A stretch of 64,000 nucleotides of DNA. Source: Fluviispira vulneris (GTDB lineage Bacteria > Bdellovibrionota_B > Oligoflexia > Silvanigrellales > Silvanigrellaceae). A program made the position numbers and the translations under genes. The stretch spans positions 310,001 to 374,000 of the forward strand of contig NZ_JACRSE010000001.1 of assembly GCF_014281055.1 (NCBI RefSeq). Reading direction: 5' to 3'. The notes beneath the pieces are model-generated. The model was not told the origin of the DNA. It did no database searches and saw nothing but the letters and a program-made list of their open reading frames with translations. This document shows positions 22,101 to 31,851 of this stretch, one piece after another (positions within the stretch are counted from its first letter, which is position 1; each line of letters starts with the position of its first letter).

Positions 22101-25100
22101 ATAGTGATCAGTATAAGAAAATAATAGATACTTGGAATTGTAACTTAAATTATATTTCAAATAACAAAACAATTATTCAAATATTTGAAGAAAAATCTTC
22201 TGAATTTAAAGAAAATATAGCACTAGTTTATAAAGATAAAAAAATAAATTATAAAACTCTTAATGAGAAGGCAAATCAATTAGCTCATTTTTTAAAAATG
22301 AACCATGAAATAAATGAGAGCCCTTTCATTGCTTTTTGTCTAAATCGCAGTGAACAAATGATAATTGCTATTTTAGCTATTTTAAAACTTGGTAAAGCCT
22401 ATATCCCAATTGAACCAAATCTTCCAATCGATCGCATTCAATATATTTTAAAGGATGCTAAGCCCAGTGTTGTGCTTTTAGATGAAGAAAATAATACCCG
22501 TATCGAAAGTATTTATCCGACAAAAACGATCCCTATAAATTCAAAAAATATAGTTTCACAAGTTTTAAAACAAGAAAAAGGCAATTTATCTGAAAATTTA
22601 TGCAGAAATAATTTGGCTTATGTTATTTATACTTCCGGCACCACAGGGATGCCAAAGGGAGTAATGATGGGTCACGAGAGTTGTGTAATTCGTATTTTAT
22701 ATATGATAAAACAAAATGAAATGACTCAATATGACTCATTTCTATTTAAAACTAATATTATTTTTGATGTTTCATTTTCAGATATTTTTTGTACTTTAAT
22801 ATCTGGTGCAAAACTCTTTATTACTGAAAATGTTTTCAATATAAATGAGCTAGAAAAATCTATTAAAGAAAATAATATAAGCATTTGTCACTTCGTTCCA
22901 TCACAGTTTAAAATATTTTCTGAGGAAGTAAATTTAAATGAATTAAAGTCTTTAAATAAAATAATGTTCAGCGGAGAATCTCTTGAACCTAAATTAATAA
23001 ACCAATTTCTGAAAAATGATAAAATATTTTTAAATTACTATGGTCCAACCGAAACAGGTGAAGTGACACTTAAAAAATATTCAATAAATAATTCTAAGTT
23101 AATGCTTAATTCAAGTAGATCATTCATTGGTAAAGCATTTGAACAATCTAAAATGTATGTTTTAGATAAAAATTTAAAAGCAATGCCTATTCAAGCTGTA
23201 GGAGAACTTCATGTCGGTGGGATAAGCATCGCTCAAGGTTATTTGAATAGACAACAATTGAATATAGAAAAATTTATAGATAATCCTTTCCAAAGTGAAG
23301 AGGATAAAAAAATTAATAACATTGAGAAAATTTATAAGACAGGTGACTTAGTTCGTTGGCTAGAAAATGGTGAGCTAGAATATATGGGGCGCAATGACAA
23401 TCAAGTCAAAATTCGAGGCTACCGTATAGAACTTGGCGAGATTGAAAATACTCTTGTTGGATTTCAAGGCATCAAGCAGACCGTAGCTATAGCAAAGGAA
23501 TTTAGAAATACAGATAATTCATCTAATCAAAACAAAATTATCGTATGTTACTATCTTTCAAAAAATAAGCTTAATGAAGAAGAAATTATTCATTATCTAT
23601 CTTCAAAGCTTCCTGATTACATGATACCAAGCTCTTTTATTCATTTGGAAGACCTGCCACTGACTGTTAATGGCAAACTTAATCACAAAGCCCTGCCTGA
23701 ACCTGAATTTCAAGAGAAAAATAATTATATAGCTCCACGAAATGAATTTGAAAAAAATATTTGCTCTATCTGGGAAAATATTTTGTCGCTGAAAGAGGGA
23801 ACAGTTGGAATTCAAAATGATTTTTTTAGTTTGGGTGGCAATAGCATTTCTGCAATTAAACTTGTGAATCAAATGAACAAAAAACTAGATATTAATATCT
23901 CTTTACAAGATGTACTAGAATTTAAAAATATTAATAATATATTAAAAAATTCAGGATACAATAAAGCAAAAAAGGTTGAGATAAAAAAACAAAATAATGT
24001 TAATATTGAAGAGCAACGTCTTTCATTTGCTCAAGAACGTCTGTGGTTTATTGAAAAATTAAGCGAAGGCATGAATAGCTATAATGTTCCAATGCTGTAC
24101 CAACTTAACTCTAATATAAATTTAGATTCGTTAAGTCGTTCTTTACAAGAAGTTATTTCAAGGCACGAAATTTTAAGAACAGTGATTAAAGAGACTTCTC
24201 AAGGCATAGCTTATCAATATCCCCTGACAGAAGGTGAGTATTTATTTCAAATCTATAAATTTGAATGTAAATCAAAAGAAGAATTTAAAAGTATCTTAAA
24301 AAAAGAGATGAATCATATTTATGATCTAAGCCAAGAAATTCCAATTCGAATTTTCTTATATACAATAACCGATAATAGTGGTAGCCAAGATCACTATTTA
24401 AATATTATTATTCATCATATTGCATTTGATGGATGGTCTGTTGAAATCTTTCTAAGGGAACTTACAACTTTATACCAGTACTATGAAAACAAAATAGATA
24501 TTCAAAATTTAAAAGAGAAAATACCACAGCTAAGTATTCAATATAAGGATTTTTCATATTGGCAGAAAGATTATCTTAAAAACAATATTCTAAAAATGCA
24601 GCTTGAATATTGGAAAAATAAATTCATAGGTTATGAAACTTTGGATCTTCATACCGATAAACAAAGACCACTCCAAGTGAGTTATGAAGGTAAAAATGTT
24701 TATTTTGAAATTGACCATGCTTTATCAAATGAATTAAAAACTCTTGCAAAAAAACTAGATGTATCTCTTTATAGTCTTTTCCTTTCAGCCTATTATTTAA
24801 TGCTAAGTTGTTTTAGCGGACAAAAGGATATTATCGTAGGCTCGCCTATTTCAAATCGCCATTACGATCAGATATCAGATTTAATAGGGTTCTTTGTCAA
24901 TACCATTGCTTTACGTGTAGTCATTGAGCCAGAAATAAGCCTGATAGATTTTATTAGAAGAATAGGAAATGAAGTTGTTGAAGCACAAAGAAATCAGGAT
25001 TTGCCATTTGAAAAACTAGTCGAAGAAATTTTACCAACACGAGATCAAAGTAAGCATCCTTTATTCCAAGTGTTATTTAGTATGCAGACTTTAAATGCAA

Positions 25101-28100
25101 AACAAGTTAAAAAATTTGAATCTGATTTATTTTGTAATAAACAAGAATGTAACCATATATTAAATAGTTTATACAGTCCTGCAAAATTTGATCTGAGTCT
25201 CTTTATTGATGATAATATAGATAGTTTTTTAGTATGTTTTAACTATTCCACAAAGCTATTTCATGAAGAAACAATAAATAATTACTTGGCAGTATATAAT
25301 AAAATATTACAAGAATTCTGTTTATTAAATAACAATAATTTGAATAAAGAATTTTGTTTAAATCAAATAAATTATTTGCCCAATGAACATTTTGAAAAAA
25401 TATCCTCTGCTTGGAAAACACCCGCTGTATTTTATCAAAAAAACAAAACGATTTCTCAAATATTTGAAGAACAAGTGGAAAGAACACCTTTTCATATTGC
25501 TCTTGTAAGTGACAAAAATAAACTTACATATAGAGAGCTAAACCAAAGAGCTAATCAGTTAGCAAATTATTTAAGAGAAAACTTTATAATACAAGCTGAT
25601 ACATTTGTTGCTCTTTGTTTAGGACGAAATGAACATATGTTAATCGGCATTCTAGCTGTTTTAAAAGCAGGGGGAGCCTATGTTCCAATTGATCCTGAAT
25701 TTCCGAAGGAAAGAATAGAATATATTCTTCAAGACACAAAAGCAAAAGTGCTACTCGCAAATGATATATATAAAAATATGCTGATAAATGACAAAATAAG
25801 CTTGAATAATGAGATTAATAGTTCTTTGCATGATTTAAAAATTGTTTTTGTAGATTCTAAGAAAACGGAACAAGACATATTTTTACAAAAGAATGATAAT
25901 TTTAACTCACAAGCAACAAGTCATGATCTTGCCTATATTATTTACACATCAGGAACAACAGGCAAGCCAAAAGGCGTTTTGGTTGAACACAATAGTGTTG
26001 TGAATCTTATAGAAAGCCAAAGAAAATTTATTTCTCACGAATTTGGTAATAGATTGATTAATTGTTTGTCATTTGCAAACTATGTCTTTGATGCCCATGT
26101 ATGGGAATTAAGTGCAAGTATTTTTCATGGGCATTGTTTGTTTATTTCAAATAATGATACTCGTAAAGATATTTATTTATTATCAAATTATATCACTACT
26201 AATGAGATTCAAGTTGCAATGCTCCCTCCTTCTCTTTTAGATAAAGATAATTTGTTAGACTTAGAGTTGCTTCTCGTTGCTGGTGATAAAACAAATAAAC
26301 AGATATTAAATGCTTACTTAAATAAAAACGTAAAAGTGGTGAATGCCTATGGACCAACAGAAACGACAGTAATTTGTTATACACACAAATACGAAAACTC
26401 TAATGAAGTAAATTGGGTTGGAACCCTTGTAGCAAATGACAGAGGGTACGTTTTAGATTCAAATTTAAATGTTTTGCCTATTGGAGCAGTTGGAGAACTT
26501 TATGTTGGTGGTGTAGGCGTCAGTCGTGGTTATTTAAATAGAGACGATTTAACTTTAGATAGATTTCTTAGCAATCCCTTTCAAACAAAAGAAGAAGAAC
26601 TCGAAAGGTGTAATGCTCGCATATACAAAACAGGAGATTTAGTAAGATTATTACCCAATGGTGCTCTAGAATATTTAGGTCGTAATGACTCCCAAGTTAA
26701 AATTCGTGGTTTTCGAATTGAACTTGGAGAAATAGAAAGTGCTCTTTTGGGGATTCCAAATATCAAACAAGCTGTTGCTATAGCAAAAGAATTTGAACAT
26801 AAGGGAAATTCTTTTAGTCACAATAAAACAATAGTTTGTTACTATGTTTCAGAAAATAAAATTTCTGAAGAAGAAATTAAGCATCACTTATCTGAAAAAC
26901 TTCCAGAATATATGGTGCCAAGTTATTTTGTCCAACTTAGTGAATTACCTTTAAATGTAAACGGAAAACTCGATAAAAAGACTCTTCCTGATCCTGAATT
27001 CCAGAGAAATGAAAAATATCTTGAGCCAAGAAATGAACTGGAAAAAGGTATTTGTGCTATTTGGGAAGAAATTTTAGGTTTACCGACAAATTCTGTTGGT
27101 ATTCAAGATAATTTCTTTAGTTTAGGTGGCGATAGTATTATGAGCATACAAGTTGTTGTTAATATGCGCAATAAAATGGGTGTCGATATTAGTGTAAAAG
27201 ATATTTTTAAATGTAAAAATGTTTCTAAAATAGCAAATTTTATAGAAAGTAGTTCTAAAAATGGATTGCATACTAAAAAAAGTGAACAGGGAAAACTTTC
27301 TGGTTCTTTTCCTTTAATGCCAATTCAAAAGTGGTTCTTTTCTAATGACTTTATAAAGCCTGAGCATTGGAATCATTCATTTTTAATAAAAACTCCGGAA
27401 ATTAATTTTGAAAAATTGAAGAAATCAATCCATAAACTGGTTGATCACCACGATGCTTTCAGGCTCCGTTACAAAAAATGCGAAAAAGAGTGGACTCAAT
27501 ATTATGATATCAATGCACCGTTAGTAGACATTAAATTCTTAGATATAAAAATAATTCAAGAGAAAGAAGGAAGCAAGGAATTTATTTCTAAATTGGATGA
27601 TATTTTTACAAGTTGGCAAAATAATTTTTGTCTTGAAAAAGGCCCTCTTTATTCTTTTGCTTATATAAATGGTTTCGATGATAAAAGCGCAAGAATATTT
27701 GTTGCACTTCATCATTTGCTCGTAGATTCTGTAAGTTGGCGCATTATAACTGAAGATTTACAGTCATTGTATGAAGATAAAAATTTAGGAAAAAAAGGAA
27801 CAAGTTACCGCCAATGGTATCAAAATATAGAAGGATATGCGGCATCACATCTCAGTGAACGAAATTATTGGGACGAAGTCCTGTCTAATTTTAAAGATAT
27901 GTCTTTGACATTAGAAAAAAATATTAAAAACTTATTGTCACCAGAGGGAATCAAAAATAAAAAGGAAATAAATTTAAATCAAGAGCTAACACAAAAGTTG
28001 CTCACCGATTGTCATAAAATTTATAAAACTCAAATAAATGATATTTTACTATCTAGTTTCATCGGTGCCCTGAAAAAATTAACGGGTATCTCCACACATC

Positions 28101-29377
28101 ACATTTTGCTTGAAGGACATGGTAGGGAAGAATTCGACAGTAGTTATGATGTAACAAAAACTGTTGGCTGGTTTACAACTATGTATCCAGCATGTTTTGA
28201 AGCAAATGAAGATCTTGGTAAACAAATTAACAATATAAAAGTAAATCTAAGAAAAATTCCGAATAAAGGAATTGGCTTTGGAGCATTGTATAATTATGAT
28301 CCAAATAAATTGCCAAACATTAGCTTTAACTACCTTGGACAATTTAATAGCTCTCATTTAAAGCAGAAAAGTCAAAGCAATTGGCAAATCGTAAATGAAT
28401 CAAGTGGTATTTCTATGTATTCACTTGATTTAAAAAATAACTATATAACAGCTAATGGCGGTATAATAGATGGTTGCCTTTCTTTTTTAATAGAAACACG
28501 TTTTAGTAAAGAATTTACAGAGAATTTGGCTTACTACTTTCAGGAGTCTTTGCAAGAAAGCATATCGCATTGCATTAATTTATCTCATTTAAATAATGTA
28601 GATACAAAATTGATGGATTATGATTATATAGAAAATGATAGTTATCAAGCTATAATTCAACTAAATAAATCCATACATAAACCTGAACTTTTTATGGTGC
28701 ATCCTGCCAGAGCTGGTTGTGAAGTGTATGCTGAATTAGCAAGGACTATGAGTAATGATTTTCATTGTTACGGGGTTGATTATTTCAATATTCACCATGA
28801 AAATAAAATTGAAGATCTATATGTATTAGCCGAATATTATCTTAGTAAGATACAAAAAGTAATGGAAAAAAGTAAACAGAAAACATATCATTTATTCGGT
28901 TGGTCACTAGGTGGATATATTTCTCTCGAAATTGCAAGTATTTTAGAAAAAAGAGGAGAAAAAAATATATATGTTTATTTACTAGATTCATTTTGTTATG
29001 ATAAATATATTATCGATAATAAACTTAGTTTAGATGTATTTATGGAATACGCAGAGCATGAATTTATAAAGAAAGACTTTGATAAAGTAGTTGAGAATTA
29101 TGATATAGAAAATAAATTCTTAGATCAAAAAATAAGCTCAACTTTAAAATTTTCAAAAGTTCTCTTATTTAAAGCGATGAAAAATAAAGGAAATTCTGGA
29201 AATAGAAAATTAGATTTGTATTTAGAGTATTTATTAAATTTAAAAGAAAATAATATACCAAGCATTCTATCGAGTAGAAATCAATTTAAAATTGTTCATG
29301 CAAATTCAGCAACACATTTGTCAATTATACAAGAAGAAACATTTATTATTGATGAAATAAATAAATTCAATAGATAG
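16148..29377 (+). CDS. trimodular non-ribosomal peptide synthetase (C-A-T-E, C-A-T, C-A-T-E-TE)
   Basis: 4409 residues in one open frame. Order by active motif: C1 HHALVDG (130-136); A1 YTSGTTG (about 638); T1 LGGDS (Ser1035); E1 HHLLVD (1229); C2 HHAILDG (1678); A2 YTSGTTG (2161); T2 LGGNS (Ser2566); C3 HHIAFDG (2756); A3 (3266); T3 LGGDS (Ser3663); E2 HHLLVD (3855) with EGHGREEFD; thioesterase GWSLGG (Ser4253). The two LGGDS carriers precede epimerases, as expected. An N-terminal C domain suggests an acylated first residue. The predicted product is acyl-D-X1-X2-D-X3. Hand-read pockets of A1 and A3 look hydrophobic (Asp-Gly/Ala-Trp start); A2 resembles Ser-type pockets only in part (Asp, Val, His, Ser). 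No MbtH or phosphopantetheinyl transferase is in the window. Confidence 0.96.
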   Translation: MNNKILLTPFQKTFYFEWKLDPTRTDYHMVLDQVLEGDLDILRLNIALKRIISNYYILNSHIEEDNDEYYWVKNNEISELSYFKNVINFSEVKKFIEEGFDLENGPLYRYGLFKVDEKKYRFIYIKHHALVDGASTQQIYSEISNFYNYENHSIGLSLSDQYQNIEKLTHSLRNELDKNKDNNINFWKKKLLDCESLDTSFLKDPRLKSNKKRVKKETIQEYFGISEIKFSLNKEVVLKVNKIKKKYAITPYLFSKIIFAITLFKYTKQEKFCISYPIAIKEGIDLIFGANVNINILPFHLQDYNTVEDIISQCKLFFKSLKEDKIRYSYFPIYDIINHTKMNLNSATFSSANFQNILLELDGIKSSISENSNIALTNEFIFELETTSQEINFRVDYKNDIISDELIKNFSKNYQHIYSEIVDDLLNDHNEEFLLKPIQKYKVFLEEEYEKIINNWNDTKVDLVNKKNLPQLFEEQVERTPLHIALVCGNHTFTYCEINKKSNQLAHYLIENFEIKPETLIALALDRNVHMLIAILATLKSGGAYVPIDPEFPKERVQYIMQDTNAKILLTNKIHKENLLNYCIDNKISKNNLSNKRDSSVLEIISIDSEEILENLCTQKDSNPLVEITENNLAYIIYTSGTTGKPKGVLIEQKGVVNLANENSKIVSSYFGNTNINCLWYANYVFDGHVWELCSSIFHGHSLHLLSDEIRKDINLLSDYILEHKIDFAVLPPVLLNKENILKLKLLVVGGDKTNKEILDFYLKNNIKVINAYGPTEATVESSIYAYNSADEANIIGKPIINSKIYILDTNLNPMPIGAIGELYIGGENLARGYLNRKELTSEKFLNNPFQINSYIESKNNSYIYKTGDLARFLPDGNIEYIGRNDFQVKIRGFRIELGEVENVLLGYQDIEHVVVIAKDFEQKNKNSTQNKTLICYYVSQHKIIDKDLVQYMSENLPDYMIPSFFICLPELPLNANGKVDTKRLPEVEFKSKENYVAPRNILEENICSIWEEILGVEKNTIGIHDDFFKLGGDSIISIQIVARLRHRHGIILSVKDIFKYKRIEKIAQFLSNESLNNKEKFAFKSEQGQIVGESLLLPIQKWFFENKFPKSNHWNQSFLIKTPKLDFAKLQKSIEKLIEQHDSFRFVYTKKNEYWCQSYSNEFPINSINYLDVNTLCEEESSSNFLNKINDIFTSWQSQFSLEKSPLYSFGYVEGFKNGSARIFVALHHLLVDVVSWRIITEDLQSLYEGKSLHKKGTSYRQWVDVIQDYHLSHKDEKIYWDKVHADIKEISSSQNESLSKFLASNKERNRVEFKLSKYMTKLLLNECHSAYNTQVNDILVASFFDALTKLTGNTTHCIALEAHGREEIDQNIDITKTVGWFTCMYPVHLEKKNNFAQQIVATKEKLRNIPNNGIGYGSFYGYNSDTIPLICFNYLGKLDNISEKSVWQIAPEESGTAVHPSNLNSNFISANGGILGENLFFILETQFNKNAAENFSHFFKESLEEHIHFIKSLNRNFLTSSDINHVLSQEYLDFLQKDKEIENVYLANSLQQGFVYHSLKQGEKDEAYIEQIVWQYENEIDVEKLKTAWEYAIHKYENLRLRFAWEEEIVQIIDKKSKLQWSFIDLSQNKSEKNNFLNELQKKDRTHKFNLGDGNLSRVYLLKFEENNYTCVFSNHHAILDGWSNSILLNYVHTVYLNLIDNKPIDTTPDTSYSETQKYLSTHKNENMTYWKNYVSQIEDNLDLSNLLSDNAKAQNFSCTEYNFIQLPMESSFSIEGEMYLSLKQICQNHSVNLNALLQFAWHKVLSIYSNSSQTTVGTTVSGRNLPVDGIENSVGLFINTLPLIVQHDTNNNKKVIDCIKEIQEQINEINTRSNINLTDIQKNGKRLFESIFVFENYPNMIPKEFENRIRIQVRMQDIFEKLDYPLSVIAYERGLSLCFKVKYAGELFSASIIENLLSVVKEILVQISNTPNIEIKSLCYLNSDQYKKIIDTWNCNLNYISNNKTIIQIFEEKSSEFKENIALVYKDKKINYKTLNEKANQLAHFLKMNHEINESPFIAFCLNRSEQMIIAILAILKLGKAYIPIEPNLPIDRIQYILKDAKPSVVLLDEENNTRIESIYPTKTIPINSKNIVSQVLKQEKGNLSENLCRNNLAYVIYTSGTTGMPKGVMMGHESCVIRILYMIKQNEMTQYDSFLFKTNIIFDVSFSDIFCTLISGAKLFITENVFNINELEKSIKENNISICHFVPSQFKIFSEEVNLNELKSLNKIMFSGESLEPKLINQFLKNDKIFLNYYGPTETGEVTLKKYSINNSKLMLNSSRSFIGKAFEQSKMYVLDKNLKAMPIQAVGELHVGGISIAQGYLNRQQLNIEKFIDNPFQSEEDKKINNIEKIYKTGDLVRWLENGELEYMGRNDNQVKIRGYRIELGEIENTLVGFQGIKQTVAIAKEFRNTDNSSNQNKIIVCYYLSKNKLNEEEIIHYLSSKLPDYMIPSSFIHLEDLPLTVNGKLNHKALPEPEFQEKNNYIAPRNEFEKNICSIWENILSLKEGTVGIQNDFFSLGGNSISAIKLVNQMNKKLDINISLQDVLEFKNINNILKNSGYNKAKKVEIKKQNNVNIEEQRLSFAQERLWFIEKLSEGMNSYNVPMLYQLNSNINLDSLSRSLQEVISRHEILRTVIKETSQGIAYQYPLTEGEYLFQIYKFECKSKEEFKSILKKEMNHIYDLSQEIPIRIFLYTITDNSGSQDHYLNIIIHHIAFDGWSVEIFLRELTTLYQYYENKIDIQNLKEKIPQLSIQYKDFSYWQKDYLKNNILKMQLEYWKNKFIGYETLDLHTDKQRPLQVSYEGKNVYFEIDHALSNELKTLAKKLDVSLYSLFLSAYYLMLSCFSGQKDIIVGSPISNRHYDQISDLIGFFVNTIALRVVIEPEISLIDFIRRIGNEVVEAQRNQDLPFEKLVEEILPTRDQSKHPLFQVLFSMQTLNAKQVKKFESDLFCNKQECNHILNSLYSPAKFDLSLFIDDNIDSFLVCFNYSTKLFHEETINNYLAVYNKILQEFCLLNNNNLNKEFCLNQINYLPNEHFEKISSAWKTPAVFYQKNKTISQIFEEQVERTPFHIALVSDKNKLTYRELNQRANQLANYLRENFIIQADTFVALCLGRNEHMLIGILAVLKAGGAYVPIDPEFPKERIEYILQDTKAKVLLANDIYKNMLINDKISLNNEINSSLHDLKIVFVDSKKTEQDIFLQKNDNFNSQATSHDLAYIIYTSGTTGKPKGVLVEHNSVVNLIESQRKFISHEFGNRLINCLSFANYVFDAHVWELSASIFHGHCLFISNNDTRKDIYLLSNYITTNEIQVAMLPPSLLDKDNLLDLELLLVAGDKTNKQILNAYLNKNVKVVNAYGPTETTVICYTHKYENSNEVNWVGTLVANDRGYVLDSNLNVLPIGAVGELYVGGVGVSRGYLNRDDLTLDRFLSNPFQTKEEELERCNARIYKTGDLVRLLPNGALEYLGRNDSQVKIRGFRIELGEIESALLGIPNIKQAVAIAKEFEHKGNSFSHNKTIVCYYVSENKISEEEIKHHLSEKLPEYMVPSYFVQLSELPLNVNGKLDKKTLPDPEFQRNEKYLEPRNELEKGICAIWEEILGLPTNSVGIQDNFFSLGGDSIMSIQVVVNMRNKMGVDISVKDIFKCKNVSKIANFIESSSKNGLHTKKSEQGKLSGSFPLMPIQKWFFSNDFIKPEHWNHSFLIKTPEINFEKLKKSIHKLVDHHDAFRLRYKKCEKEWTQYYDINAPLVDIKFLDIKIIQEKEGSKEFISKLDDIFTSWQNNFCLEKGPLYSFAYINGFDDKSARIFVALHHLLVDSVSWRIITEDLQSLYEDKNLGKKGTSYRQWYQNIEGYAASHLSERNYWDEVLSNFKDMSLTLEKNIKNLLSPEGIKNKKEINLNQELTQKLLTDCHKIYKTQINDILLSSFIGALKKLTGISTHHILLEGHGREEFDSSYDVTKTVGWFTTMYPACFEANEDLGKQINNIKVNLRKIPNKGIGFGALYNYDPNKLPNISFNYLGQFNSSHLKQKSQSNWQIVNESSGISMYSLDLKNNYITANGGIIDGCLSFLIETRFSKEFTENLAYYFQESLQESISHCINLSHLNNVDTKLMDYDYIENDSYQAIIQLNKSIHKPELFMVHPARAGCEVYAELARTMSNDFHCYGVDYFNIHHENKIEDLYVLAEYYLSKIQKVMEKSKQKTYHLFGWSLGGYISLEIASILEKRGEKNIYVYLLDSFCYDKYIIDNKLSLDVFMEYAEHEFIKKDFDKVVENYDIENKFLDQKISSTLKFSKVLLFKAMKNKGNSGNRKLDLYLEYLLNLKENNIPSILSSRNQFKIVHANSATHLSIIQEETFIIDEINKFNR

Positions 29378-29752
29378 TTAATTATTCAAAGAGAATATTT
29401 AACTATTTTTTAGACCTTTTAAAAAGATGTGGTGGGCACTCTTTCCATGCATCCTACTCTGAGTTCTTTATAAACAGTTAGTGGCAAGAACTTTTCAGTG
29501 AATATTCTCAGCTTAAACTCCTCTATAGATATGCAAAGTTCTTAAAATATTTTCTTATTTAGTGGTGTCAACTTTTTTTATAAATATTTGAAAACTATGG
29601 AATAAAATTCCACTAAAAATTATATGGGCAGCGTCGAATTAGTTATTTCAAATAAACTTGCTTTCATTCATTTGACACCTGCTTCAAAAGATCATGTGCT
29701 GAAATATTTGATATTATCAATATAAGCAATTTCAACGGTGGCGGTATCTAGG
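29378..29752 (+). other. intergenic region after the NRPS, no gene seen
   Basis: About 375 bases. No frame with coding character and no strong hairpin directly after the NRPS stop. A promoter for the following solute-binding gene should lie here but I cannot place it. Confidence 0.4.
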
Positions 29753-30520
29753 ATGCTTCAAAAAATTTGTAAAGTCACTATTTTACTTATATTTCTTTCC
29801 TTTCAAATGGGGTTTTGTACAGAAATCACCTTAGTCGCCGATTCAAGTTTTACAGGCGAGGTAGAAGAAACTCCAGAACACACTTTAGGAGGATTAGGTG
29901 GGAGTATTATTGCAAATGCCTTAAAAGCAAAGAATATTAAAATTAACATCGAATGGCGTCCATGGACTCGCGCATACAAAGAAGCATTAGATAATATTGA
30001 TAGTAAAACATTTATAATAGCTTTAACGAGAATTCCTGAAAGAGAAGAAAAATTTGTATGGGTCTCCAAAATTTATGGTGCTTATACAACATTTATTACT
30101 TTGAAAAATGGAAAAAGAATAAATTCAATACTCGAAGCGAAAAACTCAACAATCGGAGTACTCGCTTCATCTTCTTATAGTGCTATCCTTAAAAGACCTG
30201 AGAATGGACTTAATCTTGATAAAATTGAAGAAGTGCCTATAGATATCAGAAACTTTAAAAAACTCGTACATAAAAGAATTGATACATGGTTTACAATTGA
30301 GTTAGTTGCATATTATGCAATCAAAAATCTTGCTAAAGAGGAAAAATTAACAAAAAATGATTTTGTTATCGGAAATCGTGTATCTATCCAACAAAAATAC
30401 ATTGGAACGACTTCAAAAACCTCACCAGATTTAATTAACAAAGTGAGAGATGCATTAGAATCATATAAGCGTACAAGCGAATATAAGATTATAATTGAAC
30501 GTATCTCTGAAAACTTTTAA
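29753..30520 (+). CDS. periplasmic amino-acid-type solute-binding protein (SBP_bac_3)
   Basis: About 255 residues from ATG 29753 (a GTG five codons upstream at 29738 is possible, but without a ribosome site). The signal peptide is MLQKICKVTILLIFLSFQMGFC. The mature part follows the family plan: GGSIIANALKAKNIKINIEWRPW, an ALTRIPEREEKFVWVSKIY segment, ILEAKNSTIGVLASSSYSAIL, and a C-terminal INKVRDALESYKRTSEYKII. It would bind a small ligand in the periplasm. No ABC permease or ATPase is beside it, so it may act as an orphan receptor. Confidence 0.82.
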   Translation: MLQKICKVTILLIFLSFQMGFCTEITLVADSSFTGEVEETPEHTLGGLGGSIIANALKAKNIKINIEWRPWTRAYKEALDNIDSKTFIIALTRIPEREEKFVWVSKIYGAYTTFITLKNGKRINSILEAKNSTIGVLASSSYSAILKRPENGLNLDKIEEVPIDIRNFKKLVHKRIDTWFTIELVAYYAIKNLAKEEKLTKNDFVIGNRVSIQQKYIGTTSKTSPDLINKVRDALESYKRTSEYKIIIERISENF

Positions 30521-30595
30521 AGTAATTTATAAATTTAATTATATTTAAGTTTAAATTTTTATATAATATATGTTTTAATAAAGTTAAAAATTAAA

Positions 30596-31392
30596 CTAAT
30601 TATCTTGAATACCCCATTTATTTTTGAGGTTATGTAATATACCATTCTCCTTTAATTCTAACAAACCGCTATGAACTTTCTCGAGAAGCTTAATCCCATA
30701 ATTATTATTTATTTTTCCTTCTTTCTTTTTTGCAATTAAAAAAAGTATTTCTTTGGTTTTTGCCCAACTATTTCTAATTCTTCAAGCCCAGAAAAATCTA
30801 AAATTCCAGTTTTCTTTTGGATTGCAAAAAATTCCTTTTCCCCAAGTATAAAGTCGCATCGTTTTGCTCTTAACAATTTGAATAATTGTTGCTCATCTCT
30901 TGCATAAATTAAAATATTATTTTTAAAACTAAGGTCTGAATAGTTTCTAGCAAATCGACCACAATAAGTATATGCATCTAAATCTTTATTATTTCGAATA
31001 ATTGGTTTGTGAGGGTATTTACTCTTATTATAATATAATACAGTATTCGTTGAAAAAATGCGTTCTGAATATAAATAATCTATTCGTCTTTCACTGTTTT
31101 CAGTCGCACCCAATACGATTTGATAAACTCCCTTTTTGGTTAAATCCAAACATCTATTCCAAGGCAAACCTTCAATAACGAGCTTAAAATTTTTTCGTTT
31201 AGCAATTTCTTCTATTAAATCAATTACAAAACCTTTACTCAAATTTGGCTCAGCAGGATCCGAATATGTAAAAGGCGGTCTATTCGCCACATCCCAACAA
31301 GCTAAAACCTCTCTTTCTGGAGCAGAAAATGCAGAGCAAGTTATACATAAAATATAAATTAATATCATATTCTTCAAAAATATCGTAAACAT
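30596..31392 (-). pseudogene. SBP_bac_3 solute-binding protein gene, frameshifted near the 3' end
   Basis: The main frame (31392 down to 30736) has a signal peptide and the family core (RPPFTYSDP, GFVIDLIEEIAKR, LPWNRCLDLTKKGVYQIVLGATENSERRIDYLYSE), but stops in a T7 run just after KPKKYFF. The adjoining frame continues with LIAKKKEGKINNNYGIKLLE and ends GILHNLKNKWGIQDN at 30596, the usual C-terminal helix of this family. One more T in the run (A7 at 30738-30744 on the plus strand) restores a single protein of about 265 residues. It faces the SBP gene at 29753 tail to tail. Confidence 0.82.
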
Positions 31393-31851
31393 TTTTAGCC
31401 TTGTTACCTTTAAAATATCAAAATATTTAAGTATAAAATTAGATTTAAAATTCTTAATCTTTAAAAAGCTTTAAAATTTTATTGATGAATTAATAATTGA
31501 CTCTTAATTATTAAAAGCATACTAAAAACCAGCTTCTTAAAGATATAAAATTTAAACCATACTTCTTATATATCGGCACCATAAAATTATATTAAACCTC
31601 ACCGTCACTGAAAAGTCGTTAATTTTAATCTAAATTTTATAATAAGACAATTTTCTTAAATTAAATCAGCACAATTAAGTTTTAATAAAGCAAACCGTGA
31701 TTTCTTTGAAAAATTATTTATAACTAAAGAAGAACAAGTTGTCTTTATTCTTTTTGTTCATTATTTTGACAGAATCGCAATAGACAAAATATCTTAAAAG
31801 TCCTTCAATTATATGGTTTATAAATTAAAATTTTTTAGAAGGAGATCTTAT
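31393..31851. other. AT-rich intergenic region, no gene seen
   Basis: About 460 bases between the frameshifted solute-binding gene and the lectin gene. No coding frame, tRNA or clear hairpin. It should carry divergent promoters for both neighbours. Confidence 0.4.

Noticed and set aside
16148-29377. Naming the peptide residues from A-domain pockets
   Set aside because: Hand alignment gives uncertain codes that match no standard code closely; only a hydrophobic tendency for A1 and A3 is stated.
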